Positions 7,934 through 14,500 of a stretch of 23,998 nucleotides of DNA are shown in pieces. Position 1 is the first letter of the stretch; each line of letters starts with the position of its first letter. The translations under genes were made by a program, and so were the position numbers. The notes below the pieces were generated by a model, which worked only from the letters and a program-made list of their open reading frames with translations, was not told the origin of the DNA and searched no databases. The DNA lies in the NCBI GenBank assembly GCA_002371115.1, contig DFFY01000044.1, positions 1 to 23,998 on the forward strand. The letters run 5' to 3'. This DNA is from Bacteroidales bacterium UBA3764. GTDB lineage: Bacteria > Bacteroidota > Bacteroidia > Bacteroidales > UBA932.

Positions 7934-7938
7934 AAAAA

Positions 7939-7970
7939 TTTGGCATTTTCCGCCGGAATTGCTACCTTTG
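7939..7970 (+). promoter_or_regulatory. Promoter of rpmH
   Basis: TTTG (7939-7942), 20 bases, then TACCTTTG (7963-7970): a full match to the Bacteroidetes consensus at consensus spacing. Predicted transcription start is about 7975, giving a leader of roughly 30 bases before rpmH. It begins six bases after the rsmG stop. Confidence 0.8.
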
Positions 7971-8005
7971 CAGTCCTTACGCGAAAATAATAAAATAGAG
8001 ATATC

Positions 8006-8158
8006 ATGAAAAGAACATTCCAACCTTCCCGCCGCAAGCGTGTGAACAAGCACGGCTTCCGCGCAAGAATGGCCAGCGCCAACGGCCGTCGCGTCCTGAG
8101 CGCCCGTCGCCGCCACGCCCGCAAGAAACTCTCCGTCTCCGACGAAGACCGCTGGTAG
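8006..8158 (+). CDS. rpmH: 50S ribosomal protein L34
   Basis: A 50-residue, strongly basic protein beginning MKRTFQPSRRKRVNKHGFRA and continuing RMASANGRRVLSARRRHARK, the canonical L34 sequence, with a short acidic C-terminal end, SVSDEDRW. L34 is a structural protein of the large ribosomal subunit that packs into 23S rRNA. It has its own strong promoter upstream and an intrinsic terminator six bases after the stop codon, so it looks like a one-gene transcription unit. In many bacteria rpmH lies next to dnaA or rnpA; neither is here. There is no sign of truncation. Confidence 0.97.
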   Translation: MKRTFQPSRRKRVNKHGFRARMASANGRRVLSARRRHARKKLSVSDEDRW

Positions 8159-8163
8159 AAAAC

Positions 8164-8190
8164 AAGCAGCCCATCCGGGTTGCTTTTTTT
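8164..8190 (+). terminator. Intrinsic terminator of rpmH
   Basis: A nine-base stem (AAGCAGCCC with GGGTTGCTT, one G-T pair) around the loop ATCC, followed by a run of T to 8190. It stands six bases after the rpmH stop. Confidence 0.85.
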
Positions 8191-8204
8191 GTGTCTCCCC
8201 CTCC

Positions 8205-8329
8205 CCTTCGCAGACCAAAACTTTTTCTACCCCACAAGGGGGAGCGAAAACGCACGTTCTTGTTCAGGCAACCTTCGCAGACGAAAACTTTTTCTACCCC
8301 ACAAGGGGGAGCAAAAAAGTTTTGTCTGC
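8205..8329. repeat. Two direct copies of a palindromic repeat (CTACCCCACAAGGGGGAG core)
   Basis: A 46-base sequence at 8205-8250 recurs at 8272-8317 with few differences, 67 bases apart. Each has a CCCC-ACAA-GGGG hairpin core. The second copy extends into a full 53-bp imperfect palindrome (8277-8329): GCAGACGAAAACTTTTT pairs with AAAAAAGTTTTGTCTGC. The first copy has lost its right arm. This is noncoding DNA between rpmH and the mobile element; I see no gene in 8191-8393. Confidence 0.8.
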
Positions 8330-8333
8330 TTCC

Positions 8334-8384
8334 TGTCATTTCGAGCCTCCCCTTCTGTCATACCGAGCGAAGCGAGTGTATCTC
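8334..8384. repeat. Partial plus near-complete dispersed repeat next to the mobile element
   Basis: TGTCATTTCGAGC (8334-8346) is a broken copy. A second copy runs 8356-8384, beginning TGTCATACCGAGCGAAGCGA and ending GTATCTC. It belongs to the same family as the copies at 4959, 6681 and 10931 and ends nine bases before the left end of the transposase element. Confidence 0.7.
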
Positions 8385-8393
8385 CTGTAGCAG

Positions 8394-8498
8394 CTGGTCG
8401 GTAACGTACTATTAATCAACCACTTATAAGAAATCCTCGGCTCTTTTTGCGCCGAGGATTTCCAGTAAAACATTGATATACAGCGCATTATCGACCAG
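8394..8498. repeat. Left 105-bp end of the transposase element
   Basis: It runs from CTGGTCGGTAA to TTATCGACCAG, an inverted repeat at its own borders. The central hairpin has an 11-base stem (AAATCCTCGGC 8431-8441 with GCCGAGGATTT 8451-8461) and a loop containing TTTTT. It is homologous, in reverse orientation, to 10177-10281. Confidence 0.85.
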
Positions 8499-8527
8499 CG
8501 AAAATCGGCGTAATAAACCCTTTCCAC

Positions 8528-8535
8528 TATCTTTG
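8528..8535 (+). promoter_or_regulatory. -7 box for the winged-helix-like gene of the element
   Basis: TATCTTTG, a full match to the Bacteroidetes -7 consensus, lies 13 bases before the ATG at 8549 and 30 bases inside the left end. The element therefore appears to carry its own promoter. No clear -33 TTTG. Confidence 0.5.
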
Positions 8536-8548
8536 CCAGAAAAAAACC

Positions 8549-9091
8549 ATGTTAGAGGGATGGTTAGCCGCATATTATCTGGTTTGGGGCTCGCTGGAAG
8601 AGCCGCAGGCACTCTATGGTATTAACTGGGAAGAACAGGAAACGGAGGAACTGATTACCTTTGTGCGAAAAGCCATGCAGGAGGTAAGCAGGCGCGCAAT
8701 CTCACTGCGGCCAGAAAAATGTGTTCGGGTAACCAGGACGTGCCGTGTTTTTATCGGCTCCACGGAGCTGAAAGTCAGACCCATGGCCAAGAGTATCCTG
8801 TTACTCTTTCTGAAACATCCGGAAGGAATTCCGCTAAAAGAAATAACAACTTACCGGAGGGAACTGGCCCATTTTTATCGGCGCGTCAGCAAAAGTTCAG
8901 AGCCGACGGAAATTGAGTCTCGCGTCAACCGGATCATGGATTTGTTCAATAACGACTTAAACGTTCACATTGCACGTGTGAACAAGGCCATTGCTTCGCT
9001 GGTGGACAGTGCAGGGAACTACCAGATTGGAGGCGTAGCAGGATCGCCAAAACGGATTCTGTTGGACCGGAAATGGGTTATCTGGGAGTAA
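8549..9091 (+). CDS. Element-borne protein of unknown function with a possible winged-helix domain
   Basis: Predicted 180 residues; I do not recognise a named family. Residues about 1-70 are mixed helical and acidic (LEEPQALYGINWEEQETEEL). From about residue 70 the order resembles a winged helix of the OmpR C-terminal type: a short strand (RVFIGSTELKVR), a helix and turn (AKSILLLFLKHPEGIPLKEI), a long basic helix (TTYRRELAHFYRRVSK), a helix HIARVNKAIASLVD, and a final hairpin (NYQIGGVAGSPKRILLDRKW). It has no signal peptide or membrane segment. It lies in the same orientation as the transposase, 148 bases upstream, inside the inverted ends. I infer a DNA-binding accessory or regulator of the element; this rests on pattern and position only. 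Confidence 0.6.
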   Translation: MLEGWLAAYYLVWGSLEEPQALYGINWEEQETEELITFVRKAMQEVSRRAISLRPEKCVRVTRTCRVFIGSTELKVRPMAKSILLLFLKHPEGIPLKEITTYRRELAHFYRRVSKSSEPTEIESRVNRIMDLFNNDLNVHIARVNKAIASLVDSAGNYQIGGVAGSPKRILLDRKWVIWE

Positions 9092-9127
9092 ATAAAATCG
9101 TTTAAAACCGCATAAAATCGTAAGAAA
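9092..9127. promoter_or_regulatory. Phased A-tracts with a repeated decamer between the two element genes
   Basis: The decamer ATAAAATCGT occurs at 9092-9101 and 9112-9121, with a variant, TTAAAACCGC, between. AAAA tracts start at 9094, 9104 and 9114, exactly one helical turn apart, with AAA again at 9125. This should bend the DNA and could be an operator. The rest of the 148-base spacer shows only a weak TATCTTGC near 9195. Confidence 0.5.
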
Positions 9128-9239
9128 CAGCAAAAAAAACATGTGAAACAACACTTTTTTTCTACCGATTCTTCTTTTTCCGTCTTCTACGCCCTATCTT
9201 GCAAACGCTCATCGCACCAAAGGATGGGCCCGAAGGATT

Positions 9240-10187
9240 ATGAAGAAGCGAAAAGTTTACCCCGGAGAAGTGCACCACGTGTGCCAACAGACCATTGACG
9301 GCGTCTTGGTTTTTTACTCGGTCAGCGATTATCTGGTTTTTTTCACTATCTATTGCACTGTTGCCCGCCGATGCAATATCCCCGTGCTGGCACTCTGCCC
9401 CATGGTGGACCATTTACACAACACAGTTATAGCGCCCGACAACACAAGCCTGTCCCGGTTTGTTCAACAGTATACACACCTGTTTGCGCGAGAGTGGAAC
9501 GAGTCCCGCGGCAGAAAAGGTCCCTTATTCAAGCATCGGTACATGAGTTCCGTCAAACTGGGGAACAAACAGGTAAAAACTACCATCAATTACAATTTCA
9601 ACAATCCCGTCGAGCGCAAGATGGTGGAAAAGGCCGAAGAGTACCGTTGGAATTTTTTGCGATATGCACAGGAAAAAGCTCCCTACTCCGCCAAACTGGA
9701 TATCGGCAAAAAAAGTTGGAAATTCCGCTCTGTGTACAATGAAGTGAAACGGATTTACACAGGTGGTGGTTATTTACGATATGAGCAGTTGAAACGGTGG
9801 AAAAGAATGCTGAGCCCAGGGGAATTGCAACAAATTGTAGATTATGCGATTAACCTATGGAATGTCATTGACTATAAAGAAACCATCAGCTACTATGGTG
9901 ATCTGGAAACCATGATTCGGTCATTCCATGACAATACCGGAAGTGACTACTCTATCAAGGAAGACCACAACAACTATTCCGACTCCGTTTATAAAGACTG
10001 TACGGCAATACTCCTGAAAGAATATCGTATAAGCGACGTAACGGAAATCCCCTCCCTGCCGGACGATGTTAAAAGGGAACTGGTTTCACTCCTACGCAAC
10101 AGAACATCGGCCAGGCTCCGCCAGATTGAAAAGTACCTTCATCTACCCCCTCACACAATGCAACGCACCCCAGCCACTGGTCGATAA
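9240..10187 (+). CDS. REP-associated tyrosine transposase-like protein (Y1, HUH family) with long C-terminal extension
   Basis: Predicted 315 residues. The N-terminal 120 match the Y1 transposase fold of the IS200/REP-associated group. ALCPMVDHLHNTV at 51-63 holds the metal-binding HUH motif (His58, His60; relatives have MPNHVHLL), and FVQQYTHLFAREWNESRGRKGPLFKHRY at 74-101 holds the likely nucleophile Tyr78 and the usual G-LF-R-Y ending. Such enzymes cut and rejoin single-stranded DNA at hairpins, which fits the hairpin ends of this element. The remaining 190 residues exceed most bacterial REP transposases. Near the C-terminus, KRELVSLLRNRTSARLRQIEKYL looks like a helix-turn-helix. The TAA stop lies inside the right end's CTGGTCGATAA. 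No frameshift or lost key residue is seen. Confidence 0.8.
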   Translation: MKKRKVYPGEVHHVCQQTIDGVLVFYSVSDYLVFFTIYCTVARRCNIPVLALCPMVDHLHNTVIAPDNTSLSRFVQQYTHLFAREWNESRGRKGPLFKHRYMSSVKLGNKQVKTTINYNFNNPVERKMVEKAEEYRWNFLRYAQEKAPYSAKLDIGKKSWKFRSVYNEVKRIYTGGGYLRYEQLKRWKRMLSPGELQQIVDYAINLWNVIDYKETISYYGDLETMIRSFHDNTGSDYSIKEDHNNYSDSVYKDCTAILLKEYRISDVTEIPSLPDDVKRELVSLLRNRTSARLRQIEKYLHLPPHTMQRTPATGR

Positions 10188-10281
10188 GCATCTGATACAC
10201 AGTAAATTACAAAAAATCCTCGGCGCAAAAGGAGCCGAGGATTATACATAAATGATTATTTACCAAGCGATTAGCGACCAG
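10177..10281. repeat. Right 105-bp end of the transposase element
   Basis: It runs from CTGGTCGATAA to TTAGCGACCAG, with a central hairpin AAATCCTCGGC (10214-10224) and GCCGAGGATT (10234-10243) around a GCAAAAGGA-containing loop. Reversed, it aligns base for base in length with the left end. It overlaps the last 11 bases of the transposase gene and the start of a small open frame. Confidence 0.85.
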
Positions 10282-10389
10282 TCGCATAATCCCATAACCA
10301 GCAGCAGGCGGCTACTTGCGGATGGGATACAGGCGCAGAAGCAGCAGGATGAGCAGGGCGACGTGCACATGATTCCGGAAGGGAAGTAA
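10252..10389 (+). other. Small open frame (45 codons) running from the element end into host DNA; possible gene remnant
   Basis: An ATG inside the right end opens a frame of 45 codons that leaves the element at 10281 and ends DEQGDVHMIPEGK, directly before a terminator hairpin. I do not recognise it. On the other strand the same DNA can encode a leucine-rich stretch (VALLILLLLRLYPIRK), so even the strand is uncertain. Either frame could be the leftover of a host gene broken by insertion, or chance. Confidence 0.25.
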
Positions 10390-10390
10390 G

Positions 10391-10425
10391 AAAAAATCCT
10401 CGTTCGTTTGAACGGGGATTTTTTT
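10391..10425. terminator. Bidirectional intrinsic terminator
   Basis: AAAAATCCTCGTTC pairs with GAACGGGGATTTTT around GTTT, with A-run and T-run on the two sides, so it can stop transcription in both directions. It ends at the stop codon of the DUF4783 gene on the minus strand and closes the accessory region on the plus strand. Confidence 0.8.
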
Positions 10426-10882
10426 AATACGCCGTTTGGCGGGAAATGTTCAGTTGCTGGATTTTGTAGGGGTCTCCGCTGGAAGAGGTGGCGTAAATGG
10501 TTACCTGAAAAAGCTCACCCCCAGCGTTAAGCAGGCCGATCATGTACTTTTTGTTGGCCTCGGAGGCTTTGTGCGTCACGGTGAAGGAGCGGGGCGTATT
10601 GGCCTCAAAGAAGCTGCGGAGAATTTCGCGTGCCTGCTTTTTGGAGCAGCTGCGGGACGACGAAATGATGGTGACGTCCAGATTGTCTGCGAACCAGGTG
10701 GAGAGCGAGGCTGCGTCTCCGGCGGCCATGTACTTGGTGATGGAGGAGAAAACGGCGAAACCGTCGTCCTGTTTGAGGCGTTGGGCCTGCACACTGGTGG
10801 TGAAGTAGGACTGCGCCTGCGCAGAAGCGCCCGCGCCCAGCAGGGCTCCGGCCACCAGCAGAATATAGAATCTTTGTTTCAC
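10424..10882 (-). CDS. DUF4783 family exported protein
   Basis: Predicted 152 residues starting at a GTG. The N-terminus, MKQRFYILLVAGALLGAGASAQAQ, is a signal peptide with probable cleavage near residue 22-24, so the protein should be exported to the periplasm. The mature part (SSITKYMAAGDAASLSTWFADNLDVTI, then CSKKQAREILRSFFEANTPRSFTVTHK and an ending NISRQTAY) follows the pattern I know from DUF4783, a NTF2-like Bacteroidota family of unknown function. A GTG start is chosen because no ATG precedes the signal peptide in this frame. The gene is divergent from rlmH; in many Bacteroidota DUF4783 genes stand near rlmH and nadC, and nadC is not seen here. Confidence 0.8.
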   Translation of the reverse strand: MKQRFYILLVAGALLGAGASAQAQSYFTTSVQAQRLKQDDGFAVFSSITKYMAAGDAASLSTWFADNLDVTIISSSRSCSKKQAREILRSFFEANTPRSFTVTHKASEANKKYMIGLLNAGGELFQVTIYATSSSGDPYKIQQLNISRQTAY

Positions 10883-10893
10883 CGGCAGTACAA

Positions 10894-10925
10894 CTTGCAA
10901 ATTCCGCGCCGAATTGCTACTTTTG
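10894..10925 (+). promoter_or_regulatory. Promoter of the rlmH-kinase operon
   Basis: CTTG (10894-10897), 20 bases, then TACTTTTG (10918-10925): a full -7 box with a one-mismatch -33 box at consensus spacing. Predicted start near 10931 gives a leader of about 100 bases made almost wholly of repeat DNA. Confidence 0.7.
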
Positions 10926-10930
10926 TGGAA

Positions 10931-11018
10931 GAGATTCACTCGCTTCGCTCGGAATGACAAAGGAGCGGAGCTCGGAATGACAAAGGAGCGAAGCCCGGAA
11001 TGACAAAGGGACGAAGCC
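10931..11018. repeat. Dispersed repeat with three 23-bp tandem units in the rlmH leader
   Basis: A copy of the dispersed repeat (GAGATTCACTCGCTTCGCTC, then GGAATGACA; 10931-10958) is followed by amplification of its end. A 23-base unit beginning CGGAATGACAAAGGAGCG occurs at 10950-10972, 10973-10995 and, slightly changed, at 10996-11018. The array stops 11 bases before the rlmH start codon. Confidence 0.85.
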
Positions 11019-11029
11019 CAAGAGACGAT

Positions 11030-11503
11030 ATGAACATTATACTGCTGACTGTCGGGAAAACCGACGTGAAATGGGTGAAGGAAGGCCTGGACTTGTACAC
11101 GTCCCGGCTCAAGCACTATGTGCCCTTCTCCGTTACGGAGATTCCGGAGCTCAAGAAAGTATCGGCCCTGACCAAACAGCAAATCAAGGAGAAGGAAGGC
11201 GAGCTTATCCTGAAGCAGGTGGCCCCGGGCGATACGCTCATCCTGCTGGACGAGCACGGCCGGGAGCTGCGCAGCCTGGAATTTGCGGAATACATGGAGA
11301 AGCAGCTTGCCGGCGGCGGCCGCAACCTCATTTTCACAGTGGGCGGCGCCTACGGTTTTTCCGATGCCGTGTACGCGCGCGCACAAGGGCAAATCGCCCT
11401 GTCCAAAATGACGTTCTCCCACCAGATGGTCCGCACGATATTTGCAGAACAGCTGTACCGTGCGTTCACCATCCTGAAAGGTGAACCGTATCACCATGAA
11501 TAA
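11030..11503 (+). CDS. rlmH: 23S rRNA (pseudouridine-1915-N3)-methyltransferase RlmH
   Basis: Predicted 157 residues, the usual RlmH length. It begins MNIILLTVGKTDVKWVKEGL and ends with the SPOUT knot: IFTVGGAYGFSDAVYARAQ near 105-123 and LSKMTFSHQMVRTIFAEQLYRAFTIL near 128-153, the family's most conserved block, with PYHHE at the end. The enzyme methylates N3 of pseudouridine 1915 in helix 69 of 23S rRNA on assembled 70S ribosomes. An in-frame ATG at 11000, inside the last 23-bp repeat unit, would add ten residues (MTKGRSPRDD). I reject it because homologues start at the M-I-L strand. The stop overlaps the kinase gene start by eight bases. Confidence 0.95.
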   Translation: MNIILLTVGKTDVKWVKEGLDLYTSRLKHYVPFSVTEIPELKKVSALTKQQIKEKEGELILKQVAPGDTLILLDEHGRELRSLEFAEYMEKQLAGGGRNLIFTVGGAYGFSDAVYARAQGQIALSKMTFSHQMVRTIFAEQLYRAFTILKGEPYHHE

Positions 11504-14500
11504 GAAAAGGCGCATACTGCTCTGGCTGGGCGCAGCACTCATTGTGGCTGCGGCGCTGGTGTTCGCCGCCTCCTTCTTCACGGGCGGCCGCAACAACGTG
11601 GAGCTGGCCGCTGCGGAAATGGGCCGCAAGGTGGAAACGCGCCTGCGCATCCTGGATAGCTATATCGACAACGGTTTACATACCGACACGGACGAATGGA
11701 TGGACCTGCCCGGCCTGCCGGAAGACATGGTGGTGTACCGCTACGTGGAAGACACGCTGCAAAGTTGGGCCAACCAGTTCCCCATCCGCAGCGACGACAT
11801 TCGTCCGCAAACCCTGGTAAACCGCCTGGGAGACAGCCGGGGTAATTTTTCGTCGCCCCTGAAAGACGCCTCGGAAACGCTGCGCTACGTGAACCACGGG
11901 CCCAAATGGTACCTGGAAAAGAAGGTGCAGGGAGACGGCTGCGCCATCATTGCCGGCCTGGAGATTGTGAATGAGCTGCAGGCCGGGTCGCTCACCGGTA
12001 TCAACCGGCACTTCGGCACCGAACAGCATTATACCGTGCGTCCCCTCTCGGAGGGCACCGGCGTCCCGGTCACGGTGGACGGCACCCCGCTGTTCAAACT
12101 CACCGCAGAAACGCTCACGGAAAGCGGCCAGCGGCACTCCACCCTGCTGTGGATTGCCCTGGGGTTGCTCCTGGTGGGCCTGCTGCTTCTGCTGGGCATA
12201 CACCCCACCCCGGGCACCCTGGTCCTCACCGTCCTCCTGCAAGGCGTCGCCCTGAGCGGCATGTACCTGTATGGACGCGGACTCAGCGCCTCCACACAGC
12301 TCTTTTCGCCCCTGCTGTACGCCGACGGCTCCCTGTTCTACTCGCTGGGCGCCGTCATCTTGGTGAACCTGGCCATCGCCCTGCTGGTGCTGGACCTGTA
12401 TATGGTCCGATGGACACTCCTGAAGGCCCTCCGTGAAAAACACCGTCCCATCCTGGAAGGCCTCCTGGCGGCCGGCATCGTCCTTCTTGCCGTGGCCGTC
12501 TGCCTGTACATACACCTCACCTTCCGCAGCATCACCGTGAACTCCAGCATCAACCTGGAGCTGTACAAAGTGAGCCTGCTGAGCGGCTACACAGCCATTG
12601 TGTACCTGTCGTTCCTGGCCTTGTCGCTGTCGGTTCCGCTGCTGCTCCAGATGCTCTCTCCCCTGCTGCGCTCGCTCACGGGGCTACGCTACGACATGTT
12701 TTCTACCGGCGGGCGCCTGACCTACGCCGTGGTGACGGGCGTTTACTTCGTGGTGACATCGTCCTGGTTGGGCTTCGAGAAAGAACAGCGACGCATAGAC
12801 GTTTGGGCCAACCGGCTGGCCATGGACCGCGACATTGCCCTGGAAATCCAGCTGCGCAGCGTGGAAAACGCCATTGCGTCGGACCCCATGATTGGCGCCC
12901 TTTCCGTCCTGGAAGGCAGCGCAGGCATCATCCAGGGGCGTCTAGTGAGCACCTACATGGGCCGCATTTCCCAGGACTATGACATTGCCGTGCAACTGCC
13001 GGACGACGTAAGCGCCACGGCACTGTTCCAGGACCGCATCCGCAGCGGCGTGCGCCTGGGCGAGAATTCACATTTCTTCTACAGCGCCATCGGCAGCGGA
13101 CGCACCTCCTACACCGGCCTGTTCACCTATTATGTAAAAGACAAGGGTGCGCACTCGGTGCTGGTGACGGTGGAGTCCAAGCACAACCGCGAGGACCGCG
13201 GCTACCTGAGCCTGCTGGGCATATCGGACCCGGGACGCGTGTCGCTCCCGCCCGTCTATTCCTGGGCCAAATATGCCGATGGCCTCCTGGTGCAGTACAA
13301 GGGTCTGTACCCCTACCCCACCGTTTACTCGGACCGCCTGAAACAGCTCACGGACAAGGCCGTCGCCCACGTGGACCTGGAAGGTTGGTGCCACTTCATG
13401 CACAGCGTGTCGGAGGGCGAAGTCATTGTGATTTCGCGTCCCCGCACCGAGTGGCTGTATTACGTGGTGGAAGGCATCCTGTTCGCCATCCTGGCCTTCC
13501 TGCTGCTGTCGCTACTCACCTGGCGGCGGCGCGGTCACGGTGAACGGCGCTACTACCAGACGCGGATCAGCCTGGTGATGTATCTCTCGCTCACCCTTAC
13601 GCTGGTGGCCATGGCCGGATTCAGCGTCTGGTTTGTGTACAAGCGCAACAATGCCGACATGGAAAGCATCATGACCTCGCGCATCAACGCCCTGCAGAGC
13701 ATGTTGCAGGAGCGCCTGCGGCAGGTGGAAGACCCGGAAGAGGTGCGCACTACTGCCGTCCTGGCGGCGGTGGAAGGCGTGGGGAACAACCTCAAATGCG
13801 ACATTTCGCTCTTTGACCTGACCGGCCGCGTGGTCATGAGCACCACCCCGGAAGTATATGACCGCATGCTCCTGGGGCACCGGCTGGACGATGCCGCCTA
13901 CATGCAAATCATGTACACCCACAAGCGTTTTTACATGCACCGGGAACGCGTGGGCCGACGCAGCTATTACGCCCTCTACGCCCCCGTGATGAACAGCAGC
14001 GGCCGCATGGTAGCCATTGTATCGTCCCCCTTCACGGACATTACGCATGACCTGGAAACGGAGGCCATCCTGCACATCGCCACGGTCATCACCATTTTCC
14101 TGCTGCTCCTGATGATTTCCCGCTTCATCACCTTTGCCGTGGTGAGCCGCATGTTCCGGCCCATTGCGGAACTGCGCCGGAAGATGACCGTAACGGACGT
14201 GGACCACCTGGAGCCGCTGGAATACAGCCAGGACGACGAAATTACCCCGCTGGTACAGGCCTATAACCGCATGGTGCAGGCCCTGAGCGAGAGTTCCCGC
14301 CGCCTGGCGCAGGTGGAACGCGACAAGGCCTGGACGGACATGGCCCGGCGCGTGGCGCACGACCTCAAAAACCCGCTTACGCCCATCAAACTCCAGCTCC
14401 AGATGCTCATGCGCATGAAAGCCACCGGCAATCCGGCCTGGCAGGAGCGCTTTGACGAAGTGGCCCAGACCGTGCTCTATCACGTGGATTTGCTGGCCGA

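Larger units (their letters stand above)
8394..10281 (+). mobile_element. Transposase element with paired 105-bp palindromic, hairpin-bearing inverted ends
   Basis: The element is bounded by two 105-base ends (8394-8498 and 10177-10281) that align without gaps when one is reversed. Each end starts CTGGTCG, ends CGACCAG and has a central hairpin with an AATCCTCGGC / GCCGAGGATT stem. Between them lie a putative winged-helix gene and a REP-associated tyrosine transposase gene, both intact. The interior is visibly richer in A+T than the surrounding genes. No target-site duplication is apparent, as expected for Y1 (HUH) transposition. The limits are inferred from the symmetry; an empty site in a relative would fix them. 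Confidence 0.75.

Noticed and set aside
8394..8400. Target-site duplication flanking the transposase element
   Set aside because: The bases outside the two ends (GTAGCAG on the left, TCGCATA on the right) do not match; Y1 transposases normally make none.
8180..8415. Two small plus-strand open frames after rpmH
   Set aside because: They translate only the palindromic and dispersed repeats; peptides such as SVIPSEASVSPVAAG are repeat artefacts.
8431..8461. Hairpin in the left element end as an ordinary terminator
   Set aside because: It is duplicated, inverted, at the same offset in the right end within matching 105-bp sequences, so it belongs to the element; a terminator effect may still occur.
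10950..11018. CRISPR-like array
   Set aside because: The 23-base units are directly adjacent with no spacers and no cas genes are near; they are tandem duplications of a repeat end.
11000..11029. Ten-residue N-terminal extension of RlmH from an upstream ATG
   Set aside because: It is encoded by the repeat array, and RlmH homologues begin at the strand that starts at 11030.
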